Positions 1 through 5,243 of a DNA stretch of 8,148 nt are shown here, one piece after another. Within the stretch, counting starts at the first letter, position 1; each line of letters opens with the position of its first letter. The translations under genes were made by a program, and so were the position numbers. Source of the DNA: an uncultured Collinsella sp. (GTDB lineage Bacteria > Actinomycetota > Coriobacteriia > Coriobacteriales > Coriobacteriaceae); contig UROA01000087.1 in NCBI GenBank assembly GCA_900549355.1, positions 1 to 8,148 of the forward strand, given 5' to 3'. A model generated the notes under the pieces. It searched no databases and was not told the DNA's origin. It was given only the letters and a program-made list of their open reading frames with translations.

Positions 1-2
1 GC

Positions 3-125
3 ATGACGGTTCTGACTACAGTGCTGATCGTATTATTTTTCTGTATCATGTCTCTGGTGGGGAAAATTCAGGGGACAGCAAGGGTGGTAAACTACGCCGG
101 TCTGGTGCGCGGCACGACGCAGCGC
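3..125 (+). CDS. N-terminal fragment of a membrane-anchored sensor-like protein (foreign segment)
   Basis: This frame opens with a hydrophobic stretch (TVLTTVLIVLFFCIMSLV, residues 2-19) that looks like a transmembrane anchor. It is followed by GKIQGTARVVNYAGLVRG-TQR at residues 20-41. From memory, this motif follows the first membrane helix of signalling proteins (GGDEF, PAS or histidine kinase types) in gut Firmicutes such as Lachnospiraceae, and it resembles the VNxAGxQRMLSQ element of PilJ/NarX-type sensor domains. The segment is about half G+C, lower than the rest of the window. After about base 125 the frame continues only as antisense of glyS and stops resembling a protein. The ATG at 3 may be internal, because the gene could begin before the window. 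The output domain is absent, so the function cannot be stated. I infer that this segment comes from another locus or organism, joined to glyS. Confidence 0.5.
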
Positions 126-1577
126 ATAGGGGTCGGAGGAGCCGGTCGGAGGCTCGCCGATGGCAAAGATACCGGCGATAGTATCGAGCTTGTCGGCGCA
201 GGCCACGATGCAGCCAGCGGTGCCCTCGGGCAGCTCGTCACCGGCAAAGCGGGGACGATAGTGATCGCGAATGGCGTGGGCGACCTCGTCGTTCTCCCCC
301 ATCGCGGTGGCGTAGTAACCGCCCATCACGCCCTGCTGGCTCGTGAACTCGACGACGGCGTTAGACACCAGGTCGGCCTTGCACAGGTGCGCGGCGCGAG
401 CAGCGTCGGCGGCAAGATGGGCGCCCAGATGAGCCTCGCGGGCAATAGCGAGCGCGAGCTGCTCGATGCGCTCGGACTTGGCGAGCACGCTACCGAGCTT
501 CTCCTGGAAGGCAACCTTGGCCAGACGCTCGCGGAACTCGTCGAGGGAGATCTTCAGGTCCTCCTCGTAGAAGAACTTGGCGTCGTCCAGACGGGCGCGC
601 ACGACGCGCTCGTTGCCGTCGATCACGCGCTCGGCGTTCTCGGGCTTGCTGTTGGAAACGACCACGAACTCACGCGTGAGCTTGCCCTCGCCGTCATAGA
701 TCGGGAAGTAGCGCTGGTTGGTGAGCATGGACTCGCAGATGATCTCGTGCGGGACCTTGAGGAACTCCTCATCGAAGGTACCGACGAGCACCATCGGCCA
801 CTCGCAGAGGTTAATGACCTCCTCAAAGACCTTCTTGGGCGTATCGACATGGCAGCCGGGGCGAGCGGCCTCGACCTCGGCGATACCGACAAGGATGGCC
901 TCACGACGACGCTCGGCAGAAAGCACGCCGGCGTCCTCGAGTACCTGCTCGTAGACGGCGGGGCTGGCGACCACATGGTCACCGGGGCCAAGTACGCGAT
1001 GACCACGCGTGGTGTTGCCACTCGTCACGTCGGCAAACGACACGGGCACAACATCCTCGCCCAAAAGGCAGCAGATCCAACGGACCGGACGCACGAACGT
1101 CGCGTGCTCGTGGCCCCAGCGCTGGGAGCGGTAGTTGGGCCACTGCAGGCCGGCGATGGTCTTCTCGCACAGGGCCGTCAGAATCGGCGTAGCCGGTGCG
1201 GAGGGAATGTTCTTCTCGGCGAACACATACTCGCGACCGTCAGTGTCCTCGCGACGGACCAGGTCCTCGGCAGCCACACCGCACTTGCGGGCAAAGCCCT
1301 GGGCGGCCTTGGTGGCGTTGCCGTCGGCATCGAAGGCAATGTTGGCCGCGGGGCCACGCTTGACCTCGTGAACCTCATCGGTCGCGGTGGCAACGTCGGC
1401 AACGAGTGCAGCCAAACGACGCGGGCTCGAGATCACGCGGACCTCGCCGTGGGCCAGACCGGCCTCGTCGAGACCCTTGGCGATCATGGTGCCAAGCTGC
1501 TTGACGGCATTGTTCAGCGGTGCGGAGGGCATTTCTTCCGTACCGATCTCAAACAGGAAATCCTTAGCGTCTGCCAT
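33..1577 (-). CDS. glyS: Glycyl-tRNA synthetase beta subunit, 3'-truncated at chimeric junction
   Basis: GlyS is the large beta subunit of the bacterial alpha2-beta2 glycyl-tRNA synthetase. It binds tRNA-Gly and works with GlyQ in the cytoplasm to make Gly-tRNA. The N-terminus has the family signature FLFEIGTEEMPSAPL (residues 8-22). Later come HLCKADLVSNAVVEF and QGVMGGYYA (about 397-423), then CADKLDTIAGIFAIGEPPTG and SSDPYALRR (about 460-488). Homology ends near residue 490 (base 108). The last 24 residues before the stop at 33-35 are unlike GlyS and are translated from the antisense of the foreign segment. Family members are about 690 residues, so roughly 200 C-terminal residues, including the anticodon-binding part, are missing. 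The ATG at 1577 lies 3 nt after the glyQ stop and has a GAGGTGG ribosome site about 8 nt upstream inside glyQ, which indicates coupled translation. The identification is firm; the 3' end is not natural. Confidence 0.95.
   Translation of the reverse strand: MADAKDFLFEIGTEEMPSAPLNNAVKQLGTMIAKGLDEAGLAHGEVRVISSPRRLAALVADVATATDEVHEVKRGPAANIAFDADGNATKAAQGFARKCGVAAEDLVRREDTDGREYVFAEKNIPSAPATPILTALCEKTIAGLQWPNYRSQRWGHEHATFVRPVRWICCLLGEDVVPVSFADVTSGNTTRGHRVLGPGDHVVASPAVYEQVLEDAGVLSAERRREAILVGIAEVEAARPGCHVDTPKKVFEEVINLCEWPMVLVGTFDEEFLKVPHEIICESMLTNQRYFPIYDGEGKLTREFVVVSNSKPENAERVIDGNERVVRARLDDAKFFYEEDLKISLDEFRERLAKVAFQEKLGSVLAKSERIEQLALAIAREAHLGAHLAADAARAAHLCKADLVSNAVVEFTSQQGVMGGYYATAMGENDEVAHAIRDHYRPRFAGDELPEGTAGCIVACADKLDTIAGIFAIGEPPTGSSDPYALRRAAHQTGVVYHPCCPLNFPHQRHDTEK
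108..125. other. Chimeric junction with shared sequence
   Basis: On the minus strand, GlyS residues (the end of the DPYALRRAA motif) are readable down to about base 108. On the plus strand, the sensor motif VRG-TQR is readable up to about base 125. The 18 bases between fit both genes, which is what a join at a short patch of shared sequence looks like. This could be an assembly or amplification chimera, or a real microhomology recombination. The sequence alone does not decide, but an artefact is more likely because glyS is essential and is cut here. Confidence 0.5.
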
Positions 1578-1580
1578 GGC

Positions 1581-2492
1581 TTACGCCACCTCGCCTTCCT
1601 GATCGGCATTCTCGTTGACTCCGGCGACCTCGGCCATGTAGGCCTCGCAGCACGCCTTGGCGACGGCGCGGACGCGCAGGATGTAGTTGGCACGCTCGAC
1701 CGCGGACAGGGCGCCGCGAGCATCGAGCAGGTTGAAAGCGTGGCTGCACTTCATGACGCAGTCATATGCCGGCAGCGGCAGCTTGCGCTCCAGGCAGGAA
1801 TGGCACTCGGCCTCGTAGTCGTCAAACTTCTGACGCATCATCTCGACGTTGGCGACCTCAAAGTTATAGGCACTGAACTCGCGCTCGTTCTCGAGGAACA
1901 CGTCGCCATAGGTCATGGGCGTGCCGTCGGGCAGGTAGCTCCACACCAGGTCGTAGACCGAGTTAACGCCCTGGGCGTACATGGCGATACGCTCCAGGCC
2001 GTAGGTGATCTCGACGGGCACGGGGTCGACCTCGATGCCGCCCACCTGCTGGAAGTACGTAAACTGCGTGACCTCCATGCCATTGAGCCAGACCTCCCAG
2101 CCAAGGCCCCAGGCGCCGAGCGTCGGGCTCTCCCAGTCGTCCTCGACAAAGCGGACGTCATGGTCGTTGGGGTCCAGACCGATAGCGGCAAGAGACCCCA
2201 GGTAGAGCTCCTGGGCGTTAACCGGAGAAGGCTTGATGAGCACCTGGAACTGATAGTAGTGCTGCATGCGGTTGGGGTTCTCGCCGTAGCGGCCGTCGGC
2301 GGGACGGCGGCAGGGCTGCGCATAGCAGGTGCGCCACTCGGCGGGACCGAGCGAGCGCAGCGTGGTCGCGGTATGGAAGGTACCGGCACCGACCTCGGAG
2401 TCATAGGGCTGCATAATGACGCAGCCCTGCTCGCCCCAGTACTGCTGGAGGCGCAGGATGATGTCTTGGAAGGAAAGCGATGAAGCGTTCAT
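1581..2492 (-). CDS. glyQ: Glycyl-tRNA synthetase alpha subunit
   Basis: GlyQ is the catalytic class II subunit that activates glycine with ATP. It pairs with the adjacent glyS product. The 303-residue protein matches the family's usual length of about 300. It carries SFQDIILRLQQYWGEQGC (7-24), the motif 2 region QPCRRPADGRYGENPNR (59-75) followed by HYYQFQV, EDDWESPTLGAWGLGWEVW (117-135), and the motif 3-like ITYGLERIAMY (162-172). The ATG at 2492 has GAGGGG 11 nt upstream. The 59-nt gap after lepB holds an AT-rich stretch with a TATAGT -10-like hexamer but no convincing -35, and no hairpin followed by a U-run. glyQS may therefore be read through from lepB or from a weak internal promoter. 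There is no room for a T-box leader, which often precedes glyQS in Firmicutes. Overlong plus-strand frames opposite this gene are antisense shadows. Confidence 0.97.
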   Translation of the reverse strand: MNASSLSFQDIILRLQQYWGEQGCVIMQPYDSEVGAGTFHTATTLRSLGPAEWRTCYAQPCRRPADGRYGENPNRMQHYYQFQVLIKPSPVNAQELYLGSLAAIGLDPNDHDVRFVEDDWESPTLGAWGLGWEVWLNGMEVTQFTYFQQVGGIEVDPVPVEITYGLERIAMYAQGVNSVYDLVWSYLPDGTPMTYGDVFLENEREFSAYNFEVANVEMMRQKFDDYEAECHSCLERKLPLPAYDCVMKCSHAFNLLDARGALSAVERANYILRVRAVAKACCEAYMAEVAGVNENADQEGEVA

Positions 2493-2551
2493 GCCTCTAA
2501 TATCCCCTCGTCGAAACGATTACACGGTTAGATACTGTACTATAGCGGTTT

Positions 2552-3115
2552 TTAGTCGATAGCGCCGATGCGGATGAGCGGCCAGTAGCGCACAAGCGCC
2601 ACAGCGATCAAATCAGAGCGATCGACGGGACCAAAGTAGCGTGAGTCGGCAGAGTTTTCGCGGTTGTCGCCCATCACCCACACGCACCCGTCGGGAACGG
2701 TGTAGGGATAGCTTACCTGAGCACCGGGCGCTTGGACCGAAAGTGGCCAGCTCATGCCCGTCGTATAGTCCTCGTCGAGCGCTTGGCCGTCAACGACCAC
2801 CTTGCCATCCTGCAGGTCGACCGTCTGGCCGGCCGTGGCAATAACACGCTTGACAAGAACATCATGCTCGGAGGTGCCATCGGGGTTGTGAAACACCACG
2901 ATATCGCCCTGCTTGACGGGCTGACCGAGCTCGAGGCTCACCTTTTGTGCCAGGATCTGGTCGCCAATCTCGATCGTGGACTCCATGGAGCCGGTGGGCA
3001 CCACAAAGGGCTCGACCACAAACGAGCGAATCAAGAAGGTGGCGACCAATGCGATCGCGATGACCGCGATCCATTCAAAAGCGCCCCTCAACGCGGAATG
3101 CTGCGATGGAACCAT
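2552..3115 (-). CDS. lepB: Signal peptidase I
   Basis: LepB is a membrane-bound serine/lysine protease that removes signal peptides from exported proteins on the outer face of the membrane. Counting from the ATG at 3115 (187 residues), there is one N-terminal membrane helix (about 15-30). Next comes the catalytic serine in PTGSMEST (Ser43), the catalytic lysine in VLVKRVIA (Lys89), and box E GDNRENSADSR (149-159). The short single-helix form is typical of Gram-positive enzymes. A GTG at 3121 overlaps the trmD stop and would add two residues. I prefer the ATG because GAGGAG, at the end of trmD, lies 5 nt before it but almost touches the GTG. The tight junction with trmD indicates one transcript and coupled translation. 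Linkage of lepB to the rpsP-trmD cluster is common in Actinobacteria. Confidence 0.95.
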   Translation of the reverse strand: MVPSQHSALRGAFEWIAVIAIALVATFLIRSFVVEPFVVPTGSMESTIEIGDQILAQKVSLELGQPVKQGDIVVFHNPDGTSEHDVLVKRVIATAGQTVDLQDGKVVVDGQALDEDYTTGMSWPLSVQAPGAQVSYPYTVPDGCVWVMGDNRENSADSRYFGPVDRSDLIAVALVRYWPLIRIGAID

Positions 3116-3117
3116 TC

Positions 3118-3876
3118 TCACTCCTCGCTCTGCGAATACGAAGCGTCCAAAATCTCCTGCGCGTACGCACGCTCCTGGGGCGTAAGGCGCGCCGTCTCGA
3201 TCAGATCGGGACGCCAGCGGCAGGTGCGCTCGATGGCGTTCTTGCGACGCCAGGCATCGACCTTGGCGTGATCGCCACTCACGAGCACCGGCGGCACGCC
3301 CTCGCCGTTGAACTCGGCGGGACGGGTGTACTGCGCGTACTCGAGCAGGCCTCCGTCCTCGGCGGTCGAGAAGGACTCGTCGACGTTGCTCATCTCATCT
3401 CCCAGAGCGCCGGGGATGAGGCGAACAACAGCATCGGCAACGACCATAGCGGGAAGTTCGCCACCCGTAAGCACGTAGTCGCCGATCGACAGACGCTCAT
3501 CGGCATACGCATACGCACGCTCGTCGACGCCCTCGTAGCGGCTGCACACAAACAGCAGGCGCTCACTTTTGAGCAGGCGCTCGGCCACATGCTGCGTAAA
3601 GGGCTCGCCACAGGGGGTGAAGAACACTACGGTGGGCTTGGGACCCTCGGAGCTGATGGCCTCGATGGCCTCGGCAATAGGCTCGACCTTCATGAGCATG
3701 CCCTGCCCGCCGCCGTACGGCTCGTCATCGACGGTACGATGGCGGTCGTGCGTCCAGTCGCGCAGGTTATACGCCTTAAAATCAAAAAGGCCGGCCTTGC
3801 GGGCGCGGCCCAAGATCGATGTGGACATGACGGGCTCAAACATCTCGGGAAAGACCGAAAGGGTCTCGATCAGCAT
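3118..3876 (-). CDS. trmD: tRNA (guanine-N1-)-methyltransferase
   Basis: TrmD methylates G37 next to the anticodon using S-adenosylmethionine, which prevents +1 frameshifting. It is a SPOUT enzyme with a trefoil knot and acts as a dimer. The 252-residue protein shows DDEPYGGGQGMLMK (50-63), then CSRYEGVDER (111-120), where most relatives have CGRYEGVDER, and SIGDYVLTGGE (130-140). The acidic pair Asp166-Glu167 before Ser-Phe sits where the catalytic aspartate is expected. It is followed by GLLEYAQYTRPAEFNGEGVP and a VLVSGDHAKVDAWRR element. The ATG at 3876 has a strong GGGAGGA site 5 nt upstream, and rimM ends 10 nt before it. The TGA stop overlaps the possible GTG start of lepB. The Gly-to-Ser change in the cofactor loop is mild, and I do not expect loss of function. 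Confidence 0.97.
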   Translation of the reverse strand: MLIETLSVFPEMFEPVMSTSILGRARKAGLFDFKAYNLRDWTHDRHRTVDDEPYGGGQGMLMKVEPIAEAIEAISSEGPKPTVVFFTPCGEPFTQHVAERLLKSERLLFVCSRYEGVDERAYAYADERLSIGDYVLTGGELPAMVVADAVVRLIPGALGDEMSNVDESFSTAEDGGLLEYAQYTRPAEFNGEGVPPVLVSGDHAKVDAWRRKNAIERTCRWRPDLIETARLTPQERAYAQEILDASYSQSEE

Positions 3877-3886
3877 GTTGTCCTCC

Positions 3887-4408
3887 CTACTTGACCATAT
3901 CGATCAGGCCGTCCATAACGTGGACGGAAATTGTTCCTGTGTCGGGAAGATCGAGCACGACCTGCTCGATCACGGGAATCAGTACCTCGCCGTACCGATC
4001 GCCCTCAACAACCCAAACATCGTTAGCGGGCGTCGACATGATCTCGACGATCGTGCCAAGTAAACCGAAGCGCTCGTCGACCACCTCGCGACCCATCAGG
4101 TCGGTATAGGCAGCGTCGAGCGAATCGAGCTCAAAATCGTCACGATTTGCCAGCACGTAGCATCCCGTGATGCCCTCGGCGGCCGTCAAGTCGTCAATGC
4201 CCTCAAACGAGACCAGATCGCCATCGCCCGTATCGGTGACGGACACGACCGTGCAAAAGCGGTCGCGCTTGAGCGCCGGCGGCGTCAGTGCGACGCGCAT
4301 ACCCGGCTCTAATACAGAAGGAAGCCCCCGCAGCGGCTGCGCGAGGACCTCCCCCTTCCTTCCGTGCGGCTTGACCACACGGGCGATGTTTTTGTACTGG
4401 GACCTCAA
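3887..4408 (-). CDS. rimM: 16S rRNA processing protein, ribosome maturation factor
   Basis: RimM helps mature the head of the 30S subunit and binds ribosomal protein S19 near the 3' domain of 16S rRNA. The 173-residue product starts with the N-terminal barrel motif IARVVKPHGRKGEV (8-21). It ends in a PRC-barrel (about 98-173) with LMGREVVD, PANDVWVV (127-134), EVLIPV (141-146) and the terminal GLIDMV. The start is TTG at 4408. An in-frame stop at 4427 leaves no ATG or GTG between, and starting later would cut into the first beta strand. The TTG is 5 nt after the khpA stop and lies in a small hairpin described separately. The best upstream purine stretch (AGAGG) is distant, so initiation probably depends on translation of khpA. 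TrmD follows after 10 nt, the usual rimM-trmD order. Confidence 0.94.
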   Translation of the reverse strand: MRSQYKNIARVVKPHGRKGEVLAQPLRGLPSVLEPGMRVALTPPALKRDRFCTVVSVTDTGDGDLVSFEGIDDLTAAEGITGCYVLANRDDFELDSLDAAYTDLMGREVVDERFGLLGTIVEIMSTPANDVWVVEGDRYGEVLIPVIEQVVLDLPDTGTISVHVMDGLIDMVK

Positions 4409-4421
4409 GGTCCTAGCCCAG
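4397..4421 (-). promoter_or_regulatory. Hairpin enclosing khpA stop and rimM TTG start
   Basis: On the minus strand the dyad GGACCT-TG-AGGTCC is perfect over six pairs (4400-4413). An outer CUG/CAG match (4397-4399 with 4419-4421) is possible across a bulge. The TTG initiation codon (4408-4406) is in the loop or at the loop edge, and the last base of the khpA stop (4415-4413) is in the stem. A ribosome finishing khpA would melt the hairpin, so coupling is plausible. That role is inference. Confidence 0.4.
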
Positions 4422-4697
4422 AACCTCTACCTCGACAGCAGTGTCGAGGCGAGCGGCCAGTGCACGGGCGAGCGTGCGAATGGCCTTGATGGTACGGCCA
4501 CGACGGCCGATGACCTTAGCGACGTCATCCTCGGCGACCGAAACCTCAATCGTAGAGGCGTCGTCACCATCGATGACCTCAAGGCTCACGGAATCCGGGT
4601 CGTCGACGATCTGAACAACGAGATATTCGACGAGATCGGCGATGCGATCTGAGAGCATTGCCTCACCCTCGAGCTGTGCAGCGTCAACCTCAGGCAC
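4413..4697 (-). CDS. khpA: KH-domain RNA-binding protein (KhpA/YlqC family)
   Basis: KhpA is a small single-KH RNA-binding protein; in other bacteria it partners with KhpB (Jag/EloR) and is linked to cell elongation and RNA binding. The 94-residue product contains LSDRIADLVEYLVVQIVDDPDSV (from residue 15), then the KH core IEVSVAEDDVAKVIGRRGRTIKAI with the GxxG loop GRRG at 64-67. Family members are usually 75-80 residues. The GTG start at 4697 lies right after rpsP and has GAGGAG 6 nt upstream, in the last codons of rpsP. An internal ATG at 4658 (residue 14) also has a purine-rich upstream (GAGGG about 7 nt away) and would give an 81-residue protein nearer the family norm. Both starts are possible. 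Position between rpsP and rimM is the standard one for this family in Gram-positives. Confidence 0.9.
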   Translation of the reverse strand: MPEVDAAQLEGEAMLSDRIADLVEYLVVQIVDDPDSVSLEVIDGDDASTIEVSVAEDDVAKVIGRRGRTIKAIRTLARALAARLDTAVEVEVLG

Positions 4698-4700
4698 GAT

Positions 4701-5042
4701 TTACTCCTCGGCGCCCTCAGCGGCCTCAGCGGCAGCCTTAGCGGCCTCGGCCTCTTTGGCGAGCTGCTTCTTGGACTTCTTGACGACGGTCTCGGTCTTC
4801 TCGCCCTCGTTGGCGGCCTTGACCAGAGCGGCGACGGCGTCGGTGAGCTGAGCGCCCTTGGACTGCCAGTCGGCGATCTTCTCGAGGTCGAGGTTGATGG
4901 TCTTGGGGGCGGTCATCGGGTTGTAGCGGCCAACCTCCTCGATGATACGACCGTCACGCGGGGCGCGGGAATCGGCGACGACGACACGGTAGTACGGACG
5001 CTTCTTAGCGCCGTGACGAGCAAGGCGAATCTTGACTGCCAA
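4701..5042 (-). CDS. rpsP: 30S ribosomal protein bS16
   Basis: Ribosomal protein S16 binds 16S rRNA early and stabilises the body of the 30S subunit. The 113-residue protein has the full signature: AVKIRLARHGAKKRPYYRVV (2-21), ADSRAPRDGRIIEEVGRYNP (23-42), then LDLEKIADWQSKGAQLTDAV. A C-terminal tail of about 26 residues (KKSKKQLAKEAEAAKAAAEAAEGAEE, split as KKSKKQLAKE then an Ala/Glu run) extends beyond the roughly 85-residue core. Such Lys/Ala/Glu tails are common in high-GC lineages. The start is a TTG at 5042, aligned with the invariant Met-Ala-Val-Lys beginning, and has a strong GGAGGAG site 6 nt upstream. A longer open frame to 5078 adds 12 residues that do not fit the family. This is the first gene of the minus-strand block, and its leader holds the promoter candidates listed separately. 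Confidence 0.96.
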   Translation of the reverse strand: MAVKIRLARHGAKKRPYYRVVVADSRAPRDGRIIEEVGRYNPMTAPKTINLDLEKIADWQSKGAQLTDAVAALVKAANEGEKTETVVKKSKKQLAKEAEAAKAAAEAAEGAEE

Positions 5043-5061
5043 AGGAAACTCCTCCAACCAA

Positions 5062-5076
5062 GCAGCTTTAGGCTGC
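5062..5076 (-). promoter_or_regulatory. Small hairpin in rpsP leader
   Basis: GCAGC-CTAAA-GCTGC forms a perfect 5-bp stem with a 5-nt loop in the predicted mRNA leader, about a dozen bases before the rpsP ribosome site. It could affect initiation or mRNA stability. The stem is short, so chance is quite possible. Confidence 0.3.
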
Positions 5077-5098
5077 AACTACAAACAAACAGTTGAAC

Positions 5099-5127
5099 AT
5101 AATACGCCATCGACGCGGGCAGGTGAA
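5099..5127 (-). promoter_or_regulatory. Proximal candidate promoter of the rpsP operon
   Basis: Reading the minus strand, TTCACC (5127-5122), 17 nt, then TATTAT (5104-5099) resembles a sigma-70-type promoter, with 4 of 6 and 5 of 6 consensus matches. Transcription would start near 5092, leaving a leader of about 50 nt before the TTG start of rpsP. This fits an operon head, but start sites need RNA data. Confidence 0.45.
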
Positions 5128-5161
5128 GTCCGTGAGACCAACTTCTTCGGTGTAGTCGAGG

Positions 5162-5197
5162 GCAAATCCATATCTTAGACAAGAATTCGGGATTTGC
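5162..5197. repeat. 8-bp inverted repeat in the divergent intergenic region
   Basis: GCAAATCC (5162-5169) and GGATTTGC (5190-5197) are exact inverse complements separated by 20 bp. Arms this far apart, about two helical turns, resemble an operator for a dimeric regulator more than a stable hairpin. The arms bracket the -10/-35 region of the distal rpsP promoter candidate. No regulator is visible in the window. Confidence 0.5.
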
Positions 5198-5199
5198 AA
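5172..5199 (-). promoter_or_regulatory. Distal candidate promoter of the rpsP operon
   Basis: On the minus strand TTGCAA (5199-5194), 16 nt, then TAAGAT (5177-5172) is a second weaker match, with 4 of 6 in each box. It is flanked by the arms of an 8-bp inverted repeat, so it could be the site of control if used. It would give a leader of about 120 nt. Confidence 0.3.
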
Positions 5200-5231
5200 G
5201 CACATACACGCACCCCACATGAGCTGCGCGG

Positions 5232-5243
5232 TATACTCATGAC
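5232..5243 (+). promoter_or_regulatory. -10 element of dinB promoter
   Basis: TATACT at 5232-5237 is a 5-of-6 match to the -10 consensus and ends 6 nt before the dinB ATG. Transcription would therefore start at or next to the A of ATG. No good -35 is present 16-18 nt upstream. There is no Shine-Dalgarno sequence in the bases before the ATG. Confidence 0.5.

Noticed and set aside
126..2483. Very long plus-strand open frame opposite glyS and glyQ
   Set aside because: It is the antisense of two firmly identified genes in the same codon phase. The translation is Gly/Ala/Val/Leu/Asp-rich and shows no family motif after base 125.
2493..2551. T-box riboswitch before glyQ
   Set aside because: The gap is only 59 nt and contains no T-box sequence or terminator hairpin.
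3106..3894. Plus-strand open frame opposite trmD
   Set aside because: TrmD on the minus strand has full motifs and a ribosome site. The plus-strand frame is a codon-bias shadow.
5079..5171. 30-codon minus-strand open frame upstream of rpsP, beginning just after TAAGAT
   Set aside because: It overlaps the proximal promoter candidate and has no ribosome site, amino-acid run or attenuator-like hairpins. It could be a leader peptide only by speculation.
5043..5243. tRNA or small structured RNA in the intergenic region
   Set aside because: I found no cloverleaf, CCA end or long stem; only the short hairpin and the spaced inverted repeat listed.
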